A DNA stretch of 40,265 nucleotides from Planctomycetota bacterium (GTDB lineage: Bacteria > Planctomycetota > Phycisphaerae > Phycisphaerales > Phycisphaeraceae), in the NCBI GenBank assembly GCA_026386955.1, contig JAPLMQ010000115.1, positions 1 to 40,265 of the forward strand. Reading direction: 5' to 3'. Position 1 is the stretch's first letter, and every line of letters begins with the position of its first letter. The notes under the pieces are model-generated. The model did no database searches and was not told the origin of the DNA. It saw nothing but the letters and a program-made list of their open reading frames with translations. Of this stretch, positions 33,166 through 40,265 are shown in pieces. The position numbers and the translations under genes were made by a program.

Positions 33166-33415
33166 GCGCCCAGGCCATCGGCGCAGGATGGCAGCGAACG
33201 CCGATGGAGCGGGGATCCGCGGCGCAAACGCGGCGCGACGCGGGCTCGCCGACGCCTTTTGGGGGTGGGGCCCTGCGGGTACAATCCCCTCTCCGAGCGA
33301 CGCCCCGTTCGTCCGCGGCCAAGTCCGCCTGTCCGTGCGCCAGCGCCATGACGGGGGTCCACGCCGATGACGCGCCTCATCTGTCCTGAGTGCATATCAC
33401 TTTGACGAGAAATTG

Positions 33416-34201
33416 ATGGAACCCAACACCTCCCCGAGCGGTGAACTGGATCTCACGCTGTTTGTGGCCTGCTACAACGAAGAGCGGAACATCGTCGGCA
33501 CGTTGGACACCTTGCTCGCCGCGCTGAAGGGGTACGCATTCACCTGGGAGATCATCATAATCGACGATGCGTCGAGCGACCGCTCCGTCGCCGTGATCCA
33601 GGATTTCATGGCATCCCATCCTGGCCTGCCCATCCGGCTGGAACGGCGGATGGTCAACGCCGGCTTGGGGCAGAACTTCGTCGACGCCGCCTTCCTGGGC
33701 AAGGGAAAACATTACCGCCTCATCTGCGGCGACAACGTCGAGCCGGTCGAGACGCTGGTCGAGGTGTTCAGGCATGTCGGCGAGGCCGATCTTGTGCTTT
33801 TTTACCACAGCGCGGCCGACCGGACCTTGGTGCGCGGAATCGTCTCGAAATGCTTCACGTTCCTGATCAACCGCATCACCGGCTACCGCATCCGTTACTA
33901 CAACGGCTTGGCCATCCTCCAGCGCTACCACGTCATGCGCTGGCACACGAGCTCCTATGGCTTCGGTTTCCAGGCGGACTTGATCGCGCGGCTCCTGGAC
34001 CAGGGATTCACCTACGTCGAGGTGCCCGTCAAGGTCTCCGATCGCGTCGCCGGCAGCTCCAGCGCCTTTCGCTTTCGAAATCTCCTGTCCGTCGCGCACA
34101 CCATGGTCAATCTGTTCATCCGGCGCATCACCAAGCGCCGGGTCCCCAAAGGCGGGGCCTCTGCCCCTTTCTCCCCTGCTGCGACGAGCGACCCGCGGTG
34201 A
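33416..34201 (+). CDS. Family 2 glycosyltransferase (dolichol-phosphate-mannose-synthase-like)
   Basis: ATG 33416 gives 261 residues of a GT-A fold: LTLFVACYNEERNIVGTLDT, WEIIIIDDASSDRSVAVIQD, NAGLGQNFVDAAFLGKGKHY, then LICGDNVEPVE. DPM1-like enzymes normally have DxD at that last position; here only one Asp remains in place. GYRIRYYNGLAILQRYHVMR and YGFGFQADLIARLLDQGFTY are typical of DPM-like enzymes. No TM segments follow, so it is a soluble or peripheral enzyme, probably moving a sugar to polyprenyl phosphate. It is divergent from the GT-C-like gene. The altered DxD makes the donor or activity uncertain. Weaker GC-bias at third positions suggests a different history from the core genes. 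Confidence 0.85.
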   Translation: MEPNTSPSGELDLTLFVACYNEERNIVGTLDTLLAALKGYAFTWEIIIIDDASSDRSVAVIQDFMASHPGLPIRLERRMVNAGLGQNFVDAAFLGKGKHYRLICGDNVEPVETLVEVFRHVGEADLVLFYHSAADRTLVRGIVSKCFTFLINRITGYRIRYYNGLAILQRYHVMRWHTSSYGFGFQADLIARLLDQGFTYVEVPVKVSDRVAGSSSAFRFRNLLSVAHTMVNLFIRRITKRRVPKGGASAPFSPAATSDPR

Positions 34202-34362
34202 ATCCGGCCCGGTTGGATTTGCAGCGCCCGGCGGGGATGAAACGCTTGGCAACCATGCGGGCCGCTCCATCGTGGCCCAACGGGTCGGTATTGGATGGAC
34301 CCTATGTTGTCAGCGGCATGGGGTGGCGACGTGGCAGTTCTCCACCTGAAATGAGGGACCGC

Positions 34363-34743
34363 TCAGGCGGGCTGCGCATCGAGCACGCGCACGACGCCGG
34401 GAATGATCTTGCGGCCGTGATGCTTGGGGCGAACAACAATGTCCACGTCCACCTCCAAGGCGTTGAGCAGCACGAGGAGACGCTCGACCGAAAAACCTGT
34501 GTAGCGACCGTTCATCAACTTGGATACGTCCGGCTGGCTCAATCCCAATTGCGCGCTCGCCTTGACCTGGGTCAGGCCAAGCTCCTTGATGCGACGATGA
34601 ATCTTCAGGGCAAGCCCCGCCTTGATTTGCAGGTCCGCGGCTTGGGTCGTGGGAAAACCCAAGTCCTCGAACACGTTGACGCCGCCACGAGCGACGGCGG
34701 TGGATTCATCAACCTTGCGGTCCTTTCGCTCAATTTTCATCAT
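34363..34743 (-). CDS. XRE-family antitoxin (HigA-like)
   Basis: The 126-residue protein has the HigA2/HTH_37 pattern: GGVNVFEDLGFP, LKIHRRIKELGLTQVKASAQ, LGLSQPDVSKLMNGRYTGFS, VERLLVLLNALEVDVDIVVR. The HTH lies at about 55-85. It would bind and neutralise the neighbouring toxin and repress the operon. Its start overlaps the toxin stop by 14 bp (two consecutive ATGs, 34743 and 34740), and the toxin comes first, as is usual for HigBA pairs. Base composition is lower in GC than the surrounding core genes, which suggests later arrival. Confidence 0.92.
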   Translation of the reverse strand: MMKIERKDRKVDESTAVARGGVNVFEDLGFPTTQAADLQIKAGLALKIHRRIKELGLTQVKASAQLGLSQPDVSKLMNGRYTGFSVERLLVLLNALEVDVDIVVRPKHHGRKIIPGVVRVLDAQPA

Positions 34744-35131
34744 CGCTCTCCTTCAACCGTTGCTTGTAATCGGCCTCCGCCACCTTCGATCTCTTCTTGA
34801 TCAGGTCCAGCTCGTGCTGGGGCGTCTTGATGCCGCTTGTGCTCTTCTTTTTGAACGCATGAAGCACATAAACCGCCTTGGCGAAACGCACCGTGTAGAC
34901 CGCCCGGTACGTGTCTCCACCATGGTCTTCCACGATCTCCAGCACCCCAGCCCCCTTGTACCCCTTGAGCGGTTTGGCTGAGGGATGCTTTTCGCCATGC
35001 TGTGCGAACGACAACGCGAAGCCGACCTCTCGCCGCACCCCCACGGGGAACTCCCGCAAGTCTTCGCGGCTGCTGGCAATCCAGCGAACCGGTTTCTCCT
35101 TCTGTTTGTCAGCTTTATTCGCTGAGCCCAT
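34730..35131 (-). CDS. HigB/RelE-like toxin (Gp49 family)
   Basis: The 133-residue protein matches the phage-Gp49-like RelE/HigB family: DLREFPVGVRREVGFALSFA, LKGYKGAGVLEIVEDHGGDT, followed by YRAVYTVRFAKAVYVLHAFK and KKSTSGIKTPQHELDLIKKR. The conserved basic and aromatic residues (YRAVYTVRF; HAFKKKS; K-TP) that form the mRNA-cleaving surface are all present, so it looks intact. It should be a ribosome-dependent mRNA endonuclease held in check by the HigA-like protein. ATG 35131 lies about six bases after the predicted transcript start, so the message would be nearly leaderless. Confidence 0.92.
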   Translation of the reverse strand: MGSANKADKQKEKPVRWIASSREDLREFPVGVRREVGFALSFAQHGEKHPSAKPLKGYKGAGVLEIVEDHGGDTYRAVYTVRFAKAVYVLHAFKKKSTSGIKTPQHELDLIKKRSKVAEADYKQRLKESDDEN

Positions 35132-35135
35132 TATG

Positions 35136-35171
35136 GCAAATCTACTATATCTGCGATCGAAGGCAAATCAA
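35136..35171 (-). promoter_or_regulatory. Toxin-antitoxin promoter with repeated GCAAATC boxes
   Basis: On the minus strand TTGATT (35171-35166) and TATAGT (35149-35144) are spaced 16 bp. The heptamer GCAAATC occurs at 35136-35142 and again at 35163-35169 on the plus strand, once on each side of the core. The boxes are candidate sites for the HigA-like repressor. Confidence 0.6.
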
Positions 35172-35737
35172 AGAATTAGGGGAGGAACTCATCTCCAATG
35201 GATTGGCGCCTCATACTGCTCGCAGCCTTGAGCAGGAACATCCCGGCTCACCCCGGCGAGGCCCCGGCGGGTTTCGCCGAGCACCGGCCTGACCCCCCTC
35301 CTACGCTGCCGCCAACCCCGCCCCACCGCCCTGCCGACCTACAATGGACGCGGAAGCCCTCCTTTTAAAGATGGGCCAGCCGCGGACGACCATCGCAAAA
35401 TAGTTCGCATTTTGTTATGCTTATTTTTTGCTAACAGATCGTCCCGAAACCCTGGATTGCCGGCCCATTACTGCCGACCTCCTTCGCAACCGACTGATTT
35501 CACAATGTTTACGCCGTTACTTGACAATCGCGGCGCACCCTGACGAAGATAACCGCCGACCCAACGGGCCAGAACGGTGCCCCAGCCTTCCCAAGCCCAA
35601 AGCATGGAGGGCGGGCGATTCTGACGATAGGGGGGTAAGGAAAGGCCCGACCCCGGCCCCCCCGGAAGTTCCCCGGCGGCCTCCGGAAGCCTTATTTAGC
35701 CCGCCTGACCTCGAACTGAACGCTTTTCTGGACGACC
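35172..35737. other. Gene-free AT-richer region before topA
   Basis: No coding signal. It includes an AT-rich stretch (about 35394-35442, with CAAAAT...ATTTTG and a TTTTTT run) that stands out from the 68 percent-GC background, and a consensus -35 TTGACA (35521-35526) with a possible GAAGAT -10 (35545-35550, spacer 18). The TTGACA site could serve topA, with a leader of about 180 nt. No RNA gene is identifiable by eye. Confidence 0.4.
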
Positions 35738-37057
35738 ATGGCCAAGAAAACCACCAAGCCCGACGCCCCGAAGAAGCCGGCCGCCGCCAAGGTTGCCAAG
35801 GTCAAGGCCCCGCGCAAGCCTGCCGCGGGCAAGAAGGGCGTCGCCGCGGTCGAGGCCGTGGTCGGTGAAGGCGGCGTCATCACCGCCGTCGGGCGGGCCC
35901 CCAAGTCCTCCGGCAAGCACTTGGTCATCGTCGAGAGCCCCACCAAAGCCAAGACCATCAACAAGTACCTCGGCTCCGACTACATCGTCATGGCCAGCGT
36001 CGGCCACGTCCGCGACCTCCCCGCCCGGGCCCCCAAGGGCGTCAAGCAGGAGGTCCCCGGCGTCGACCTCGAGAACAACTTCGAGCCCACCTACGAGATC
36101 CTCCCCGCGAAGAAACAGACCGTCGCCGACCTGAAGCGGGCCGCGAAGTCGGCCGCCGACGTCTGGTTCGCGACCGACTTGGACCGCGAGGGAGAGGCCA
36201 TCGCGTGGCATCTCGCCCAGGCGCTCGACGTGCCGGTGGCGACCGCGAAGCGCGTGGTCTTCAACGCCATCACCAAGACCGAGATCCAGCACGCGTTCAG
36301 CTCGCCTCGCCCCATCGACGAGGCCAAGGTCAACGCCCAGCAGGCCCGGCGGATCCTCGACCGCATCGTGGGCTACCAGGTCTCGCCGCTGCTTTGGAAG
36401 AAGGTCGCCGGCGGGCTCTCGGCGGGACGGGTGCAGTCCGTCGCCGCCCGCTTGGTGGTCGAGCGCGAGCGCGAGATCGAGGACTTCCTCCCCGAGGAAT
36501 ATTGGAAGGTCGTCGGCGTCTTCGGCGCCGACATGGCCGGCGCCCCCGCCCTCGCCGCCGCGTGGAAGGCCTGGCTCGCCGAGGCCCCCGCCGAGGAGCC
36601 GCGGACGCTCAAGGACCGGCTCGCCTGGCTCTCGGAGCGCAAGGGGTTCCGCGCCGAGCTCGTCGAGGCGGGCGGCAAGCCCTTCAAGGCCGACAACCGC
36701 GACGACACGCTCGCCATCGCCAAGACGCTGGGCTTCGTCGTCGACGAGGCCCGCGAGACGCAGGACCCCAAGGGGCGCGGCCCCGCGCGGTTCCTGGCCG
36801 CCTACACCGGGCACATCGAGAAGGCCCCCGACTTCCGCATCCAGTCCGTCGAGACCGAGCGCCGCTCCGCCCGCCCCTCGCCCCCGTTCATCACCAGCAC
36901 GCTCCAGCAGGCCGGCTCCACCCGCCTGGGCTTCCCCCTCCAGCGCACCATGCGCATCGCCCAGCAGCTCTACGAAGGCATCGACCTCAAGACCCTCGGC
37001 GGGCAGACCGGCCTGATCACCTACATGCGTACCGACTCCACCCACATCTCCGCCTAG
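35738..37057 (+). CDS. topA: DNA topoisomerase I, N-terminal part ending at an in-frame TAG
   Basis: The 439 residues include a Lys/Ala/Pro-rich tail of about 55 (histone-H1-like), the TOPRIM domain with HLVIVESPTKAKTI (Glu66) and DLDREGEA, and domain II/III motifs NAQQARRILDRIVGYQVSPL, LWKKVAGGLSAGRVQSVAAR, and SPPFITSTLQQ. It ends in GLITYMRTDSTHISA with the catalytic tyrosine Y429. The TAG is codon 440. Bacterial type IA enzymes relax negative supercoils through this tyrosine. A protein that stops here would have the active-site tyrosine but lack domain IV completion and the zinc ribbons, so it should not work normally. Codon bias is uniform up to the stop. Confidence 0.85.
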   Translation: MAKKTTKPDAPKKPAAAKVAKVKAPRKPAAGKKGVAAVEAVVGEGGVITAVGRAPKSSGKHLVIVESPTKAKTINKYLGSDYIVMASVGHVRDLPARAPKGVKQEVPGVDLENNFEPTYEILPAKKQTVADLKRAAKSAADVWFATDLDREGEAIAWHLAQALDVPVATAKRVVFNAITKTEIQHAFSSPRPIDEAKVNAQQARRILDRIVGYQVSPLLWKKVAGGLSAGRVQSVAARLVVEREREIEDFLPEEYWKVVGVFGADMAGAPALAAAWKAWLAEAPAEEPRTLKDRLAWLSERKGFRAELVEAGGKPFKADNRDDTLAIAKTLGFVVDEARETQDPKGRGPARFLAAYTGHIEKAPDFRIQSVETERRSARPSPPFITSTLQQAGSTRLGFPLQRTMRIAQQLYEGIDLKTLGGQTGLITYMRTDSTHISA

Positions 37058-37066
37058 GCGCTGGAG

Positions 37067-38521
37067 ATGGCCCGTGGATTCATCCAGGAAAAATACGGCC
37101 CGCGCTACCTCCCCGAGAAGCCCAACGCCTTCGCCTCCAGCAACAAGGCCGCCCAGGAGGCCCACGAGGCGATCCGCCCCACCGACGTCGCCCTCACGCC
37201 CGACCGCGTGAAGTCCTACTTGAGCGAGGAGCAGTTCAAGCTCTACCGCATCATCTGGGAGCGCTTCGTCTCCTGCCAGATGACCAACGCCCAGTGGGAC
37301 TCCACCACCGTGCTGATCGCCGCGACGCCCGTGGGCAACCCCGGCGCGCCGGCCTTGGGCATCTTCAAGACCACCGGGCGCTCGCTCGTTTTCGACGGCT
37401 TCTACAAAGTCTCGGGCGTGCCCGGCGGCGGCGAGGAGCCGATCCTACCCCCGCTCGCCGAGAAGCAGCCCGTCGCGCCGCTGCAGGTCGAGCCCACGCA
37501 GCACTTCACCAGCCCGCCCGCGCGCTACACCGAGGCCTCGCTGCAGAAGAAGCTCGAGGAGGAGGGCATCGGCCGCCCGAGCACCTACGCCGCGATCATC
37601 TCCACCATTCAGGACCGCAAGTACGTCCAGCAGCTCTCCGCGCGCGACCGTCGGCTGTACGCCACCGACCTGGGCAAGGTCGTCACCGACAAGCTCATCG
37701 AGGGCTTCCCCACCATCATGGACGTCGCCTACACGCGCACCATGGAGGCCGAGCTCGACAAGATCGAGGAGGAGAAGCACGACTGGACGGCGATGCTGCG
37801 CGAGTTCTACGGCCCGTTCCGCAAGAACCTCGACTCCGCCCACACCACGATGACGCACGCCAAGGCCGAGATGGAGCCCGCCCCCTTCAAGTGCGGGAAG
37901 TGCGGCGCCGCCACCGTCTACCGCTTCGGCAAGAACGGGCGGTTCCTCTCCTGCAGCCGGTACCCCGACTGCGAGTTCGCCGCCCCCATCGACCGCGAGG
38001 GCAACCCGCAGACGCCCGAGCTCACCGACATCCTCTGCCCGACCTGCAACTCGGGCATGACCCGCCGCGTGGGGCGCTTCGGCCCGTTCCTGGGCTGCGT
38101 CAACTACCCCGCCTGCAAGGGCATCGTCAAGATCGACATGAAGAAGGGCACGGTCGTCCTGCCCAAGGTCCCGCCTTTGGCGACCGACCTGGCCTGTCCG
38201 AAGTGCGCCTCGCCCCTCAACATGCGCCGCTCCAAGCGCGGCCCGTGGCTGAGCTGCTCGACCTACCCCAAGTGCCGCGGACGGCTGGGCTGGTCGGTCG
38301 TCGAGCCTGAGAAGCAGGAGGCGCTCGAGAAGCAGCTCGTCGCCCACGAGGCGGCCAACCCCGTGCCGCCCATCCACACCAGCGACGGCAAGGTGATCGG
38401 CGAGGACTACATCCCCCGCATCATCGAAGGCGAGGGCGACACCGCGTCCGCCGCGAGCGAACGCGCCGCCGCGGCCGCTGCCGCCGCCACGGCGCTGGCC
38501 GACACGGGCGACGCGGCGTGA
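37067..38521 (+). CDS. topA: DNA topoisomerase I, C-terminal part after the TAG, with three zinc ribbons
   Basis: Continuing the same frame from 37058, the first residues are ALEMARGFIQEKYGPRYLP; ATG 37067 is the first start codon. It holds AAQEAHEAIRPTDVALTPDR, EGIGRPSTYAAIISTIQDRK and YVQQLSARDRRLYATDLGKV. It ends with three Cys4 ribbons (FKCGKCGAATVYRFG...LSCSRYPDC; ILCPTCNSGM...LGCVNYPAC; LACPKCASPL...LSCSTYPKC) and an Ala-rich tail. All conserved positions I can check are intact and G/C-ending codon bias is strong. So there is no sign of decay after the TAG. No ribosome-binding site at a usable distance precedes ATG 37067, so separate translation is unlikely to be efficient. Confidence 0.85.
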   Translation: MARGFIQEKYGPRYLPEKPNAFASSNKAAQEAHEAIRPTDVALTPDRVKSYLSEEQFKLYRIIWERFVSCQMTNAQWDSTTVLIAATPVGNPGAPALGIFKTTGRSLVFDGFYKVSGVPGGGEEPILPPLAEKQPVAPLQVEPTQHFTSPPARYTEASLQKKLEEEGIGRPSTYAAIISTIQDRKYVQQLSARDRRLYATDLGKVVTDKLIEGFPTIMDVAYTRTMEAELDKIEEEKHDWTAMLREFYGPFRKNLDSAHTTMTHAKAEMEPAPFKCGKCGAATVYRFGKNGRFLSCSRYPDCEFAAPIDREGNPQTPELTDILCPTCNSGMTRRVGRFGPFLGCVNYPACKGIVKIDMKKGTVVLPKVPPLATDLACPKCASPLNMRRSKRGPWLSCSTYPKCRGRLGWSVVEPEKQEALEKQLVAHEAANPVPPIHTSDGKVIGEDYIPRIIEGEGDTASAASERAAAAAAAATALADTGDAA

Positions 38522-38610
38522 CGTCGCCTCCTTGATGGGCGACCTTCGCCCCGGGTTATCATTGACTCGCCCCTCTGGCCCTCTCCCGCTCTCGTTGCGA
38601 GACCCCGCGC

Positions 38611-39108
38611 GTGCGTCCCACCTGGCTCACCCCGATCTGCTGGATCGCCGCCCTCGCGTTCGCCGGCGTCGCGGTCCGGGCCTCGTGGATCGATCTCCGC
38701 GACAACCACCCCGCCGACGCCGTGGCCGACAGCCGCAAGGACGTCGCGCTCCGCGCCGAGGCCCGCTTTGGCCGGCTGCGCCCGGTCCTCCCGCCCTTCG
38801 GCGTCGTCGGCTACCTCGCGGGGAAGACCGGCAACCCCGAGGCCGACAACCAGTACTACGTCCTCGTGCAGTACGCCCTCGCCCCGCTGATCGTGCATCG
38901 CTCGATTGACGCGATGTACGTCGCCGCGAATTTCCCCGACAGCGCGACCCTCCAGCAGGCCCTGCGCGAGAACCCCACGCTCCGGCTCGTCTGGGAGGAC
39001 CCGCGCATCCGCGGCGTGGCGGTCCTGCAGAACACGTCGCCGCCCGACGCCAACGCCGCCCCCGCGACGCAGCCCGCTCCGCCCGCCTCCCCGGAGCGCC
39101 GGCCATAA
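38611..39108 (+). CDS. Small anchored protein paired with a GT-C-like gene
   Basis: GTG 38611 gives 165 residues with an N-terminal TM (LTPICWIAALAFAGVAVRAS). A domain follows with RLRPVLPPFGVVGYLAGKTG and NQYYVLVQYALAPLIVHRS, and a Pro/Ala tail. The sequence GYxxx(x)...YYVLVQYALAPL recurs in small proteins encoded just before polytopic sugar-transfer proteins, as I recall; the role is unknown. Its stop TAA overlaps the probable start of the next gene (ATAA). TTGATG / TATCAT (38532-38562, spacer 19) is a weak promoter candidate. Expected location: inner membrane, facing outward. Confidence 0.75.
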   Translation: MRPTWLTPICWIAALAFAGVAVRASWIDLRDNHPADAVADSRKDVALRAEARFGRLRPVLPPFGVVGYLAGKTGNPEADNQYYVLVQYALAPLIVHRSIDAMYVAANFPDSATLQQALRENPTLRLVWEDPRIRGVAVLQNTSPPDANAAPATQPAPPASPERRP

Positions 39109-40265
39109 TCCTCACGCCCCTCCTCGCCCTCGCGCTCTCCTTCCTCACCGGCCTCTCGCTGGTCGCCTGGCTCTGGCCCGGGTGGCGCCCGCGCCTCGAC
39201 GAGTCGCTCCTGCGCCTCGCCCTCGCCGCTCCCGCGGGCCTCGCCGCCAGCTCCGGCGCGGCCTTCCTCTGGCTGTGCATCCTGCCCGACCAGCCCCGCG
39301 CCCTGCCCGCGCTCGACCTCACGTATCTCGTGGCCGGCGCGGTGCTCGCCTGGCGCGCCAATCGCCGCGCGAAGCAATCCGCGCAAGCCGCGCCGCCCGT
39401 GCCAGCGCCTACACCTGCGCCGGTCCCCCTCGCCACCCGCGCCCTCGGCTTCCTCCTCACCCTCGCCGCGATGTTCGTCTGCGCCTTCGCCACGCAAAGC
39501 CTCGCCGCCCGCCAAACCCGCATGCCCCACGGCGACTGGGACGCCTGGATGATCTGGAACCTCAAGGCCCGCTTCTTCTATCGCGCCGGCCCAGGCTGGG
39601 CGGCTGTGCTCACCGACGGCTGGAGCTGGTCCCACCCCGACTATCCACTCCTCCTCCCGCTCACCGTCGCCCGCTACTGGCATTACCTCGGCCTCGAGAC
39701 CGTGCTCGTCCCCCAAGGCGTCACCATCTTCATCACGCTCATGCTCTTCGCCCTGCTCTACGCCGGTCTCGCCTACCTGCGCGGGTGGATCCAGGCGGCG
39801 CTCGCGCTGCTCTTCCTCGCCTCCTCGGGCTTCTTCCTCAAGTGCGGGGCGATGCAGTGCGCCGACATCCCGCTGGCGCTCTTCATGCTCGCGACCTGCG
39901 TCGCCTTCATCGCGACCCGCCGGGGCGAGTCCGGCTCATACGTGATCCGCTCCGACAGCGCCGCCGCGCTGGTCGGCCTCTTCGCCGCCGCCGGTGCGTG
40001 GACCAAGAACGAGGGCCTCCTCTTCGCCGCCGGGCTCTTCGCCGTCGCCGCCGTGGGCTCGCTCCTGCAGCGCGACCGCCCCGCCGCGATCCGCCGCCTC
40101 GCCCCCGCCTTCGCCGGCCTCTTCCCGCTGGGCATGATCCTGGCCGCGATGAAGCTCGTCCTCGCCGGCGGGACCGACCTCTTCGTCGAACAGAAGCACC
40201 GCACCGCCCGCGACTTCCTCGACATGGCCCTCAGCTTCGACCGGCACGACATGATCTGGCGCTTC
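39105..40265 (+). CDS. Polytopic GT-C-like membrane protein, cut by the window end
   Basis: A continuous frame of 387 codons runs to the right edge with strong G/C-ending codon use and many TM segments. The N-terminus is hydrophobic (ILTPLLALALSFLTGLSLVA). The first long external loop has MPHGDWDAWMIWNLKARFFY, an Asp-containing motif seen in GT39/GT-C-type proteins, then WSWSHPDYPLLLPLTVA and a later AWTKNEGLLFAAG. It probably moves a sugar from a lipid carrier outside the membrane. No ATG, GTG or TTG lies in frame between the upstream gene and the hydrophobic start. The likely start is ATA 39105, overlapping the previous stop as ATAA. GTG 39330 would remove the first two TM segments. The C-terminus is outside the window. 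Confidence 0.85.
   Translation, partial: MILTPLLALALSFLTGLSLVAWLWPGWRPRLDESLLRLALAAPAGLAASSGAAFLWLCILPDQPRALPALDLTYLVAGAVLAWRANRRAKQSAQAAPPVPAPTPAPVPLATRALGFLLTLAAMFVCAFATQSLAARQTRMPHGDWDAWMIWNLKARFFYRAGPGWAAVLTDGWSWSHPDYPLLLPLTVARYWHYLGLETVLVPQGVTIFITLMLFALLYAGLAYLRGWIQAALALLFLASSGFFLKCGAMQCADIPLALFMLATCVAFIATRRGESGSYVIRSDSAAALVGLFAAAGAWTKNEGLLFAAGLFAVAAVGSLLQRDRPAAIRRLAPAFAGLFPLGMILAAMKLVLAGGTDLFVEQKHRTARDFLDMALSFDRHDMIWRF

Larger units (their letters stand above)
35738..38521 (+). pseudogene. topA: topA broken, or recoded, by one in-frame TAG (whole-gene view)
   Basis: The two parts (35738-37057 and 37067-38521) are in the same frame with only TAG 37055-37057 between them. Read through, the gene has 927 codons including TAG and the full domain order of bacterial topoisomerase I. 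A codon for Glu (GAG) or Gln (CAG) would be one base from TAG; the region is SA-x-ALEMARGFIQ and family members usually have Glu, Asp or Gln there. Whether it is a mutation, an assembly error or real readthrough cannot be told from sequence alone. Confidence 0.6.

Noticed and set aside
35428-35868. A plus-strand frame upstream of and into topA
   Set aside because: It has no protein motif, crosses the topA start in another frame, and its bias begins only where topA begins.
37055-37057. Genome-wide reassignment of TAG to an amino acid
   Set aside because: TAG properly ends MoxR, the AsmA-like protein and the DHFR-like protein at the expected family ends, so a blanket code change does not fit.

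Overview
The window is very GC-rich and looks like chromosomal DNA of a Planctomycetota bacterium, most likely class Phycisphaerae. This rests on four things: MoxR / DUF58 / BatA-type von Willebrand (VWA) genes, a pseudopilin-like protein with a late H-x(11)-DG motif (DUF1559 type), short repeats of the kind seen in planctomycete genomes, and frequent GTG/TTG starts. The assignment is inference; no rRNA gene is present.

Layout. 1-2.2 kb is a gene-poor repeat region: a transposase fragment sits between two inverted copies of an exactly 285-bp element bounded by the palindrome TGTCCGGATTTGGCCGGACA. 2.2-3.5 kb (minus) is a two-TM hypothetical protein. 3.7-16.9 kb (plus) is a large envelope/VWA locus: a giant Ser/Asn/Gly/Pro-rich membrane protein, a 1155-residue VWA protein, a MoxR AAA+ ATPase, then a pseudopilin and a small anchored protein, then DUF58 and a BatA-like VWA protein. 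The usual MoxR-DUF58-BatA chain is thus split by a secretion-type gene pair. 16.97-17.25 kb is a palindromic repeat with compensatory stem changes. A Fur-family regulator (minus) and a tRNA-binding OB-fold protein (plus) follow, each beside a near-identical strong hairpin terminator.

18.6-24.0 kb (minus) holds dnaB, a three-gene membrane/lipoprotein operon with 4-bp overlaps, and a PpiD-like periplasmic folding protein. 24.3-28.1 kb (plus) is an AsmA-like protein whose end overlaps the convergent bioD. 29.0-31.5 kb is a small accessory metabolic island: an SDR oxidoreductase, a START/AHSA1 protein, an ArsR regulator with a clear promoter-operator, and a DHFR/RibD-like reductase. 31.5-34.2 kb is a divergent pair of sugar-transfer genes (polytopic GT-C-like protein and GT2). 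34.4-35.1 kb is a HigB-HigA type toxin-antitoxin pair with lower-GC flanks.

35.7-38.5 kb is DNA topoisomerase I (topA), interrupted by a single in-frame TAG 11 codons after the catalytic tyrosine although the downstream half is intact. The window ends in a small anchored protein and a polytopic GT-C-like protein that appears to start at ATA and runs off the edge.

Most notable are the topA amber codon, the two 285-bp elements, the covarying hairpin repeat, and the VWA/MoxR locus interrupted by a pseudopilin. I found no CRISPR array, rRNA or tRNA gene, prophage, or recognisable defence island beyond the toxin-antitoxin pair.
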